DNA of 64,000 nucleotides, from positions 1 to 64,000 of the forward strand of contig JANYCN010000072.1 of assembly GCA_025360225.1 (NCBI GenBank), given 5' to 3'. Shown here one piece after another: positions 48,413 to 57,800 of this stretch; the stretch's first letter is position 1; each line of letters opens with the position of its first letter. The notes beneath the pieces are model-generated. The model searched no databases. It was given only the letters and a program-made list of their open reading frames with translations, and had not been told where the DNA came from. This stretch comes from Actinomycetes bacterium. GTDB taxonomy: Bacteria > Actinomycetota > Thermoleophilia > Gaiellales > F1-60-MAGs149. The position numbers and the translations under genes were made by a program.

Positions 48413-49843
48413 ATGGCACGCACCGGCCAGCAGTACCTGGACGACCTCGCACGCGACGCCCGTGAGATCTGGCTCGACGGGGAGAAGATCACCCACCCGC
48501 TCGAGCACCCGCAGCTCGTGGAAGGGGCGCGTTCGATCGCCCGCGTCTACGACCTGCAGCACGAGCACGCCGACGAGGTGCTGTTCCCGTCGCCGCTCAC
48601 GGGCGAGCCGGTGAACGTGTCGCACATCATCCCGACCACCCTCGCCGACCTCCAGCGGCGCCGGCGCTCGTTCGAGATCACCGCCGCCTCGACCGGCGGG
48701 ATGATGGGACGCACGCCGGACTACCTGAACGTCACCTTCGCCTGCTTCGCCGGCGCATCGTCGGTCTGGGCCCGGCGCGGCAACGAGCAGGGTGCCGCGA
48801 ACGTCGTCGCGTACCACGAGCTGATGCGCGACCGCGACCTTTCGACGACGCACTCGATCATGAACCCGCAGGTCGACCGCTCGAAGCCCGAGGCCGACCA
48901 GGCGATGGGCGAGGTCTCGCTCCACAAGATCGGCGAGACGGAGAGCCACATCACCGTCCGAGGCGCCCGCATGCTCGCCACCCTCGCGCCGTTCGCCGAC
49001 GAGCTCTCCGTCTACCCCGGCTCGGACATCCGCCCGCAGGACGGGCGCTACGCGCTCGCCTTCGCGATCCCGATGTCGACGCCCGGTCTGAAGTTCATCT
49101 GTCGCGATAGCTACACGAAGCAGCGAAGCCGCGTCGACTACCCGCTCAGCTCGCGCTTCGATGAGCAGGACGCCGTCGTGATCTTCGATGACGTCGAGAT
49201 CCCCAAGAGCCGCGTCTTCCTCGACGGCGACACGGTGGGCTACTCGGAGGTGATCTCCGACACCGGCTGGCGCGGGCACATCATGCACCAGGCCTTCACG
49301 CGGGCCTGGGTGAAGCTCAGCTTCGCCTTCGGGATGGGGCACCTGATCGCCAACACCACGGGCGTCGTGCGCTTCGACCACGTCCAGGAGAAGCTCGGCC
49401 AGATCTGGAGCATGGCGGAGCTCACGCGGTCGGCGATCGTCGCTGCCGAGGCGGGCGCCCGCACCGACCAGCACGGGGTCTTCTACCCCGACGACCGCCC
49501 GTTCCTCGCGCTGCGGGGCGAGATGCCGAAGTGGCTGCCGCGCTGTCATGAGATCCTGCAGCTGATCGGCGGTGCCGGCTTCATGGCGACGCCGTCGGAA
49601 GCCGACATGCGCGGTCCGCTGAAGGACGAGATCGCGAAGTACTACCAGGCGGGTGGAGCCGATGCAGAGCGGCGGATCAAGCTGTTCCGTCTCGCGTGGG
49701 ACTACGTCGGCTCTGACCTCGGATCGCGCTCAGAGCTGTACGAGCGCTTCTACCTGTCAGACTCCTGGCGGATGACCGCGCTGGCCTACACGCTGTCCGA
49801 CAAGACGTTCCCGACGAGCCTGGTGGAGCAGTTCATTGGCTGA
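48413..49843 (+). CDS. 4-hydroxyphenylacetate 3-hydroxylase (HpaB) family protein
   Basis: MARTGQQYLDDLARDAREIWLDGEKITHPLEHPQL...GRTPDYLNVTFACFAG...IPKSRVFLDGD. Confidence 0.92.
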   Translation: MARTGQQYLDDLARDAREIWLDGEKITHPLEHPQLVEGARSIARVYDLQHEHADEVLFPSPLTGEPVNVSHIIPTTLADLQRRRRSFEITAASTGGMMGRTPDYLNVTFACFAGASSVWARRGNEQGAANVVAYHELMRDRDLSTTHSIMNPQVDRSKPEADQAMGEVSLHKIGETESHITVRGARMLATLAPFADELSVYPGSDIRPQDGRYALAFAIPMSTPGLKFICRDSYTKQRSRVDYPLSSRFDEQDAVVIFDDVEIPKSRVFLDGDTVGYSEVISDTGWRGHIMHQAFTRAWVKLSFAFGMGHLIANTTGVVRFDHVQEKLGQIWSMAELTRSAIVAAEAGARTDQHGVFYPDDRPFLALRGEMPKWLPRCHEILQLIGGAGFMATPSEADMRGPLKDEIAKYYQAGGADAERRIKLFRLAWDYVGSDLGSRSELYERFYLSDSWRMTALAYTLSDKTFPTSLVEQFIG

Positions 49844-50657
49844 CCTGCATGGTTTCTCCCTCCCGCGCACGCCCGAGGGGCGCTCGTCGCTCGTCCCTTC
49901 GCCTCCCTGGCACTACGCCGGGGAGATGCTGGTGATCGAGTACTGGTGCGACCCTGCGGCAGCCGCGCGGGCGCTACCGCCCGGGATCGCACCGCACCCG
50001 ACCGACCCGGGCCGGGCCGCGGCGCTGTTCGTGGACTGGCAGAGCTGCACGACCGGCCAGGACGAGCTGGTCGACCCGTCGCGGAGCCAGTACAAGGAGT
50101 TCTTCGTCGTCCTGAACGGCGTGATCGGCGACCGCGAGGTGACGACCTGCCCACACATCTGGGTCGATCGCGACTTCGCGCTCGTGCGCGGCTGGATCCA
50201 GGGGTTCCCGAAGAAGCTCGGCTCGGTCTGGATGACGCGGACGTTCGGGCTCGGCAACCTCGCCGATCCAGGGATCCGCTCCGGTTCCCGGTTCGGTGCG
50301 ACGGCGGCCGCGAACGACCGGCGGATCGCCGAGGGTACCGTCACCCTCGAGCACGTCTCGCCAGGTGGACCGACGCACAACGATCCACCGCTCGTGAACG
50401 TGCGCCACTTCCCGCGCCTCGCTGCCGGTCATCACGACGATCCGGCCGTCCACGAGCTCGTCGGCTCGCGCAGCCACACCCGCAGCGTCTCGGAGATCTG
50501 GGAGGGGTCGGCGACGCTGTCGTTCTCAGCCGCGCCAAACGAGGAGCACACAGCGATTGCGCCGGTGCGCGTCGGTCGCGGCTTCCGTCTCGCGTTCGCC
50601 TACACCGTCGACGATCTCGAGATGGTGCAGCAGGTCAGCGGTCGCGTGGGTGGGTGA
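49836..50657 (+). CDS. Acetoacetate decarboxylase family protein
   Basis: PPWHYAGEMLVIEYWCDPAAAARALPPGIAPHP...WIQGFPKKLGSVWMTR. Confidence 0.82.
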   Translation: MADLHGFSLPRTPEGRSSLVPSPPWHYAGEMLVIEYWCDPAAAARALPPGIAPHPTDPGRAAALFVDWQSCTTGQDELVDPSRSQYKEFFVVLNGVIGDREVTTCPHIWVDRDFALVRGWIQGFPKKLGSVWMTRTFGLGNLADPGIRSGSRFGATAAANDRRIAEGTVTLEHVSPGGPTHNDPPLVNVRHFPRLAAGHHDDPAVHELVGSRSHTRSVSEIWEGSATLSFSAAPNEEHTAIAPVRVGRGFRLAFAYTVDDLEMVQQVSGRVGG

Positions 50658-51183
50658 GGTGCCCGACGATCGCGACGATCAGCAGCCCCAGGGCGCCAAT
50701 CGTCACGGTTTTTTGGACGAACGACACGAACCGCAGCCACCCGTCGAGCGCGTCCAATCGGAGCACGGTGACCAGCGCGAGCACCGCCGAGACGACCAGC
50801 CAGACGACCGATCCGTTGAGGGCATTCGCGCTGTTCGGAGGCTTCGGGGCGACCGCCGGAACGTCACTCTCGAGGAACGGTGCAGGCTCACCCGGATGGA
50901 TCTTCGCGTGGATCAGCAGGCGCCGTCGACCGGCGGTGCGGATGACCAACGCGCGTGCGTCATCGCTGATCCGCGCCGGCGAGCCGCTGAACGGCAGGCC
51001 GGCATCGAAACGCAGGGACGACCCGTTGAAGGCGATGACCGTCTCGTGCGCGTCGGGGACGACCAGGTACACCGTCGCCGGCGTCAGGGCGATCGCAGCC
51101 TCGCGCCAACGTCCCTCGTGCTCGGCGAGCGCAACGTAGCTCTCGGACACGTCGGCGGCGTAGCGACCGAGGTGGGCGTTCAT
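50635..51183 (-). CDS. Hypothetical protein with two C-terminal TM segments
   Basis: VVWLVVSAVLALVTVLRL and VTIGALGLLIVAIVGHL; antisense overlap only at the 3' end. Confidence 0.6.
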   Translation of the reverse strand: MNAHLGRYAADVSESYVALAEHEGRWREAAIALTPATVYLVVPDAHETVIAFNGSSLRFDAGLPFSGSPARISDDARALVIRTAGRRRLLIHAKIHPGEPAPFLESDVPAVAPKPPNSANALNGSVVWLVVSAVLALVTVLRLDALDGWLRFVSFVQKTVTIGALGLLIVAIVGHLTHPRDR

Positions 51184-51263
51184 CGTTACAAGCAAGACTG
51201 GAGCGATGGCCGGCCAACCTATCACAGTCGTCGGACCGTTCACACGCAGCGAGGAGCACGGTG

Positions 51264-52040
51264 ATGGACAGGGTTGCGCTGGTTACGGGGGGCGGTACGG
51301 GGATCGGAGCGGACGTCTGTCGCCTTCTCGCGGCGCGCGGTTACCGCGTCGCGGTGAACGGGCGACGACCTGGCCCGATCACCGACGTAGCTGCAGCGGT
51401 TGGCGGCGTCGCAGTTGCCGGCGACGGCGGCGTTCCCGCCGAGGCCGAACGGATCGTGGCGGAGACCGTGGCCGCGTTCGGTGGTCTGGATTGCCTGGTG
51501 CTGAACGCCGGCATCGCCCGCTCGGGCACGATCCTCGAGCAGACGCCGGAGAGCTGGCGTCAGGTGATGCACGCGAACGTCGACGCGGCGTTCCTCACCG
51601 CGCGCGCTGCGATGCCGCACCTGATCGAGCGTCGCGGCACCGTCGTCGCGGTCGCCTCGAAGGCCGGCATCACAGCTGGCTCGGCGTCGTCCGCCTACTG
51701 CACCTCGAAGGCGGCGATGATCATGCTGGTGAAGTCGATCGCGATCGACTTCGGGCCGATGGGCGTGCGCGCGAACGCGGTCTGTCCGGCCTGGATCCGC
51801 ACGGCGATGGCCGATGGATCGATGGACGAGCTGGCTCGTGACCACGGGTGGACTCGCGAGGAGGCCTACGCCTACGCGAACCGTCTCGTGCCGCAGCGGC
51901 GCGCCGGTTCGGTCGCGGAAGCCGCCGCGACGGTCGTGTGGCTCGCATCGGACGAGGCGGGATACGTGAACGGCGTCGCCCTCCCGGTCGACGGCGGCGC
52001 AGCCGTTGTCGACGTCGGGATGGCCTGGGAGGACGCCTGA
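51264..52040 (+). CDS. SDR family oxidoreductase
   Basis: VALVTGGGTGIGADVCRLLAARG...LVLNAGIARSG...SSAYCTSKAAMIML. Confidence 0.92.
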   Translation: MDRVALVTGGGTGIGADVCRLLAARGYRVAVNGRRPGPITDVAAAVGGVAVAGDGGVPAEAERIVAETVAAFGGLDCLVLNAGIARSGTILEQTPESWRQVMHANVDAAFLTARAAMPHLIERRGTVVAVASKAGITAGSASSAYCTSKAAMIMLVKSIAIDFGPMGVRANAVCPAWIRTAMADGSMDELARDHGWTREEAYAYANRLVPQRRAGSVAEAAATVVWLASDEAGYVNGVALPVDGGAAVVDVGMAWEDA

Positions 52041-53488
52041 TGGCGCTCGTTGCTGGCGTCGACGTCTCGACCGATCACTACGTCAACGGGCGTCGTCTCG
52101 CGAGCGCCGTGACCTTCGAGGACCGCTCGCCGCTCGACGGGTCGTTGCTCGCGAACGTCTCCCGCGGGGACGCGGCGACGGCCGACGCGGCGATCGGGGC
52201 CGCCGCTACCGCATTCCCCTCCTGGGCGGCGCTTGGGCCCGCGGATCGCGCCGTCTACCTGCGACGCCTCGCCGACCTGATCGACGCGAACGTCGAGCGG
52301 ATCGCGGCCGTCGAGTGCGTCGACATGGCGATGCTCCACGAGTCTCTCCGTCTCCGCGTGATCGCGCGCGGTGCCCGCAACTTCCGCGCCTACGCCGACC
52401 TGGCGGCCGCGTACGTCGAGCGGGCCTGGGAGTCGAACGGCACCCGCAACCGCGTCGTCCGCATGCCTGCCGGCCCGGCGGTGGTGATCACGCCCTGGAA
52501 CGCGCCGTTCATGCTCTCGACGTGGAAGTGCGCACCCGCGCTCGCCGCTGGCTGCACGGTCGTCCTGAAGCCGGCGGAGTGGTCGCCGCTCTCGTGCTCG
52601 CTGCTCGCCGACCTCGCTGAGGAGGCTGGCCTGCCGCCCGGCGTGTTCAACGTGGTGCAGGGGATCGGCGAGGAGGTTGGTGCGGCGCTCGTCTCCGATC
52701 CGCGCGTACGTCGCGTCAGCTTCACCGGCTCGCCCGCGACGGCGCGACAGATCGGCGTCGCCGCTGCGCGCAACCTGGTGCCGTTCACCGCCGAGCTTGG
52801 TGGCAAGAACCCGTTGATCGTGTTTGCCGACGCCGACCTCGACGCCGCCGCGAGGAAGGCTGCCGGGCAGTACGACGACAGCGGGCAGGTCTGCCTCTCC
52901 GGCACCCGGCTGCTGGTAGAAGCGTCGGTGCGTGAGCGGTTCCTCGAACGGTTCCACCACCACACCGACCAGCACGTGCTCGGCGACTCGCGTGACCCCG
53001 AGACGACGATCAGCCCACTGATCCATCCTGATCACCTGGCGCACGTGGCCGGCTTCGTCGAGCGCGCCCGCGCCGCTGGAGACGAGGTCGTCCGCGGTGG
53101 CCGCGTCTGGCGTGAGGGCGGCCTCTGGTACGAGCCGACGCTGATCTTCCCCCGCTCAAACGACGCGGAGATCGTGCAGAACGAGGTGTTCGGGCCGGTC
53201 CTGACCTTCCAGACCTTCCGCGACGAGACGGAGGCGATCGACCTCGCGAACAGCACCCGTTACGGCCTCTCGGGGATCGTCTACACGGGGAGCGAGGAGC
53301 GAGCGAACCGCGTCGGTCGCGCCGTGCGTGCCGGCACGGTGTGGGCGAACTGCTTCCTGATCCGCGACCTGACCGCGCCGTTCGGTGGGATCGGGATCTC
53401 CGGCCTCGGGCGCGAGGGTGGCGACTACGCACTTGACTTCTGCAGCGACCTGAAGACCCTCCAGATTCTCGATGGGAGCACGACGTGA
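52040..53488 (+). CDS. Aldehyde dehydrogenase family protein
   Basis: VITPWNAPFMLSTWKCAPALAAGCTVVLKPAEWSPL...ELGGKNPLIVFADADLDAA...DSGQVCLSGTRLLV. Confidence 0.93.
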   Translation: MALVAGVDVSTDHYVNGRRLASAVTFEDRSPLDGSLLANVSRGDAATADAAIGAAATAFPSWAALGPADRAVYLRRLADLIDANVERIAAVECVDMAMLHESLRLRVIARGARNFRAYADLAAAYVERAWESNGTRNRVVRMPAGPAVVITPWNAPFMLSTWKCAPALAAGCTVVLKPAEWSPLSCSLLADLAEEAGLPPGVFNVVQGIGEEVGAALVSDPRVRRVSFTGSPATARQIGVAAARNLVPFTAELGGKNPLIVFADADLDAAARKAAGQYDDSGQVCLSGTRLLVEASVRERFLERFHHHTDQHVLGDSRDPETTISPLIHPDHLAHVAGFVERARAAGDEVVRGGRVWREGGLWYEPTLIFPRSNDAEIVQNEVFGPVLTFQTFRDETEAIDLANSTRYGLSGIVYTGSEERANRVGRAVRAGTVWANCFLIRDLTAPFGGIGISGLGREGGDYALDFCSDLKTLQILDGSTT

Positions 53489-53901
53489 GCGAGCACCACG
53501 AGGGCGGCTGCCACTGCGGCGCCGTGACCTTCACGATCGGCGGGGCGATCCGCGACGTCACCGTCTGCCACTGCAGCATCTGCCGCAACCTCCACGGCGG
53601 TGCCGCCGCCTACAGCCAGTGCCGCGCGGCTGACCTCGCGATCGCCGGCGAGGCGTTGCGCTGGTACGCCTCCGGGGTAGGATCGGAGTACGGCTTCTGC
53701 CCGGAGTGCGGCTCGAGCCTGTTCTGGCGTCGGAACGACGGGATGGTCTCGTTCAGCGCCGGCGCCCTGCGCGGCGAGCACGGGATCCGCACGACCCACC
53801 ACATCTGGGTCGGGTCGGCCGGCAGCTACGAGGATCTCTCGAGGGCCCGCCCACAGCACGAGACGGACAGCGCGTCGGCGCTCGTGGCCCGAGACGGGTG
53901 A
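53485..53901 (+). CDS. GFA family (Gfa-like, CENP-V/GFA domain) protein
   Basis: GGCHCGAVTFTIGG...CHCSICRNLHGG...GFCPECGSSLFWRR. Confidence 0.9.
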   Translation: MSEHHEGGCHCGAVTFTIGGAIRDVTVCHCSICRNLHGGAAAYSQCRAADLAIAGEALRWYASGVGSEYGFCPECGSSLFWRRNDGMVSFSAGALRGEHGIRTTHHIWVGSAGSYEDLSRARPQHETDSASALVARDG

Positions 53902-53914
53902 GGAGCGAGCGTCG

Positions 53915-54085
53915 CTGAACGAGTACGCACCGGCGCTGCTACACCGCTGGCCTGCGGGTGAGCGGCACGCGCGGATCGATGGCTCGCTCGCCTTCATCGA
54001 TCTGAGCGGGTTCACGGCGCTCACGGAGGCGCTTGCGGCGCGCGGCCGCGTCGGCGCAGAGGAGACCCAGCGCGTCGTGTGGTCC
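53915..54085 (+). pseudogene. N-terminal fragment of class III adenylate/guanylate cyclase
   Basis: LNEYAPALLHRWPAGERHARIDGSLAFIDLSGFTALTEALAARGRVGAEETQRVVWSFFA then unrelated sequence; no start codon seen. Confidence 0.65.
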
Positions 54086-54140
54086 TTCTTCGCAGTTCCC
54101 CCTTCACGTCGCCGGCTCCCGGCGGGACATCTTGAAGCCC

Positions 54141-54445
54141 TTGACCGCTGTTCGTCGCGGTGCTACCGTTCTCTAACGCGGAAAGGAGGTGGTCCAGACT
54201 TGCAAGGTCTTGTGGCTAGTGGAGGTACTCGCTCGTAGGGGCGAAACCCCTGAACCGACGGGGAATCGCAGAGCCAGCGTTGGCGCGGCCGCCGGTCGGC
54301 CAGCGCCCCTGCGAAATACCGCAGTGCCAGGAACGGGCGTCGCCGCACCACGTGTGCGCGGCGCCCGTTCTCGTCCTGCCGGCGTGGTCGACCGAACGCT
54401 CCCTTCTGTCCGGGCTGGTGCCAAGCCTGGATCCAATCCAGGCTT
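54141..54445 (+). ncRNA. Putative structured RNA/leader locus with promoter, anti-16S-tail element and multiple hairpins
   Basis: TTGACC-N17-TACCGT; GGAAAGGAGGTGGTCC; hairpins 54237-54251, 54277-54306, 54331-54370, 54423-54445. Confidence 0.45.
54423..54445. terminator. Hairpin AAGCCTGGAT-cca-ATCCAGGCTT
   Basis: Perfect 10-bp stem at the 3' end of the ArsC-like gene. Confidence 0.65.
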
Positions 54446-54797
54446 ACGGGGAGAGCAGGGCTCGGATCCGTTCCTTCGGCCGGCCGATGATTGCGCGGCC
54501 GTCGTGGACGACGATAGGGCGTTGCAGGAGCGCGGGCCGCGCGAGGAGCAGCTCGACGACCGGGCCAGGTGTGACGTAGTCTGCTTCGTCGAGCGCGAGC
54601 TTCTTGAACAGCGAGTCCTTGCGGACGAGGTCGGCGACCGGGTCCTCCAGGGCGGCGACGATCGCCTCGAGCACCTCGCGGGTCGGGCGGTCCTTCATGT
54701 AGTCGACGACGTCGAACTCGACGCCCAGCTCCTCAGCGATCGTGAGGGCGCTCACGGACGAGCCTCAATGACGGTTGTGAAAGATCGTTGTTGACAT
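54444..54797 (-). CDS. ArsC/Spx-like (COG1393) protein with in-frame TGA at the catalytic Cys position: candidate selenoprotein
   Basis: ATG 54797; MSTTIFHNRH[TGA]GSSVSALTIAEELGVEFDVVDYMKDRPTREVLEAIV...RPIVVHDGRAIIGRPKERI. Confidence 0.7.
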
Positions 54798-54883
54798 GGG
54801 ATCCATTCTAGCGACGATCCATTCGGTTCAATAGCCTTCGCGATTCGATCCTTGAGGATCGTTGTGGTGATACCGTTCGTTCG

Positions 54884-57800
54884 ATGACCGGCCTGTATGA
54901 CCCTCGCTTCGAGCACGACGCCTGTGGCCTCGGCGCGCTCGTGCAGCTTGACGGAGTGGCGTCGCACGGCCTCGTCGCGAGCGCGATCGAGGTGCTCGCG
55001 AACATGGACCACCGTGGCGCGAGCGGGGCCGACCCGGAGACCGGTGACGGTGCCGGGATCCTGACGCAGATCCCCGATGCGTTCCTGCGCGCCGCCGTCC
55101 GACGCGAGCTCGGTGTCGACCTGCCGGCCCCGGGCGACTACGCCGTCGGGATGGCGTTCCTGCCACGCGACCCGGCGATGCGTCTGCGTTGCGAGGAGCT
55201 GTTCGTCCGCATCTGCGTCGAGGAGGGGCACCGGGCGCTCGGCTGGCGCGACGTCCCCGTCGCCCCTGCAGCGATCGGAGCGCTCGCGCGCGATTCCGAG
55301 CCGGTCGTACGTCAGCTGCTCGTCGAGCGACGGGGCGGGGATGGCGAGACGTTTGGGCGCAAGCTCTACGTCATCCGCCGCCGCGTCGAGAAGGAGGCGG
55401 CCGCGAGCGGTGTCGCCATGAGCGCCTTCTCGGTCGTCTCGCTCTCCCACCGCACTGTCGTGTACAAGGGCCTCCTGCGCGCGACGCAGCTGTCCGCCTA
55501 CTACAGCGACCTGCGTGATCCGGCCTTCGCCTCGGCGATCGCGCTGGTGCACTCGCGCTTCTCGACGAACACGCTCGGCACGTGGGACCTCGCGCATCCG
55601 TTCAACTACCTGTGCCACAACGGCGAGATCAACACGGTGCGCGGCAACCACGCATGGCTCACCGCCCGCGAGCCGCAGCTGCGCTCGGAGCGCTTCGGTG
55701 GCGACCTCCAGAAGCTGTTCCCGATCGCCGATGAGCGGTGGTCTGACTCAGCGGTTCTTGATGCGGTGGTCGAGCTGCTCGTCCACGGCGGTCGCTCCCT
55801 GCCGCACGCGCTCGCGATGCTCGTGCCACCGGCCTGGACCGACCCGTCCCTCGACCTGCCGGACGCCGTGCGCGCGTTCCACGAGTACCACGCGTCACTG
55901 ACCGAGCCGTGGGACGGGCCGGCGGCGCTGCTGGCAACGGACGGCGTGCGCGTCTGCGCGATGCTCGACCGCAACGGGCTGCGACCGGGCCGCTTCGTGC
56001 GCACCAGGGGCGGCCTCGTCGTCGTCGCATCCGAGGCCGGCGTGCTCGACCTGCCAGCCGCAGAGATCGTCGAGGCCGGCCGGCTCGAGCCTGGTCGGAT
56101 GCTCGTGCTCGACACCGAGTCGGCTCGTGTGATCCGCGACGACGAGGTGAAGCGCGTCCTCGCGCGTCGCCAGCCCTACCGCCAGTGGCTCGACGCGGAG
56201 AAGCTGTTCCTTGACGATCAGCGACCACGCACGGTTGAACCGATCGCTCCGGACGAGCTGGTACGGCTCCAACGCGCGTTCTCCTACACGCGCGAGGACC
56301 TGCGGATGGTGATCGCGCCGATGGCTCGCGACGGCGTCGAGGCGACCGGCTCGATGGGCGACGACGCACCGCTCGCAGCGCTCTCCGAGCGCCCGAAGCT
56401 GCTGTCGGCGTACTTCAAGCAGCACTTCGCCCAGGTCACCAACCCGCCGATCGACCCGCAGCGGGAGGCGCTCGTGATGAGCCTTCGCACGACGGTCGGC
56501 GCGATCGGCAACCTCCTCGACGAGACGCCGGAGCACTGCCGACGCGTCGCGATGGCTGGGCCGATCCTGCAGTCCGGCGAGCTCGCAAAGCTCCGTCACC
56601 TCGACAGCCGGTTTCGCACCGAGACGCTCTCGACGCTCTATCCGATCGCCGAGGGGGCGGCGGGGATCGAGCACGCCGTCGACGCGCTGTGCCGCGATGC
56701 CTCGCGCCTCGTGTGGGACGGCACCGCGATTATCGTGCTGTCAGACCGCGGCGTGAACGCCGAGCTGGCGCCGATCTCGCCGCTCCTCGCCACCGCCGCC
56801 GTGCACAGCCACCTCGTCCGCGAGGGAGCCCGCACGATGTGCGGCCTCGTCGTCGAGTCGGGCGAGCCGCGCGAGGCGATGCACTTCGCGCTGCTGATCG
56901 GCTACGGCGCCGCGGCGGTCAACCCGTACCTCGCGCTCGAGTCGCTGCGGGCGCTGCACGCCGATGGCGAGCTCGGCGAGCTGACGCTCGGCGAGGCGCG
57001 CGAGCGCTACGTCAAAGCAGTCGGCAAGGCGCTGTTGAAGGTCTGCTCGAAGATGGGGATCTCGACGATCCAGAGCTACCGCGGCGCGCAGATCTTCGAG
57101 GCGATCGGTCTCGGTCGCAGGCTCGTCGACCGGTACTTCACCGGCACCGTCTCCCGGGTTGGCGGCCTCGAGATCGGCGACCTGCACGATGAGATCGCCG
57201 AGCGCCACCTCGCCGCGTTCGGTCAGCCCGACGCGCCAGAGCTCGACGGCGGTGGCGAGCTCCAGTTCCGCCAGGACGGCGAGCACCACGCCTGGAACCC
57301 CACCTCGATCGTCGCGCTGCAACGCGCCGTCCGGGATCGCTCCGCGCCGTCCTTCGCAGAGTTCGCCGGCTCGATCGACCGCTCGAACCGGCTGCAGACG
57401 CTGCGCGGGCTGCTCGAGCTCGTTCCGGCCGCGGAGCCGATCGCGCTCGAGGAGGTCGAGGGTTCTGACACGATCGTGCGGCGGTTCGCTACGGGCGCGA
57501 TGAGCCTCGGCTCGATCTCCCCGGAGACGCACGAGACGCTGGCGATCGCGATGAACCGCCTCGGCGGGCGCTCGAACACCGGTGAGGGTGGCGAGGATCC
57601 GGCGCGTTCGGTGGCGGACGCCAACGGTGACCTTCGCCGCTCGGCGATCAAGCAGGTGGCGAGCGCGCGTTTTGGCGTGACGACGCCGTACCTCGTCGAT
57701 GCCGACCAGCTGCAGATCAAGGTCGCACAGGGCGCGAAGCCGGGGGAGGGTGGGCAGCTGCCGGGCTACAAGGTCGACGCGCACATCGCCTGGCTCCGTC

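Noticed and set aside
54141-54445. Possible selC (tRNA-Sec) next to the candidate selenoprotein
   Set aside because: No acceptor-stem pairing with CCA-like end, no CTTCAAA anticodon loop and no T-arm GGTTCGA were found, so it is not a tRNA.
54189-54794. 201-aa plus-strand ORF MVQTCKVLWLVEVLARRGETPEPTG...
   Set aside because: It runs antisense through the whole ArsC-like gene, and its first part is hairpin-dense with codon composition unlike real genes here. Treated as a chance ORF over an RNA locus.
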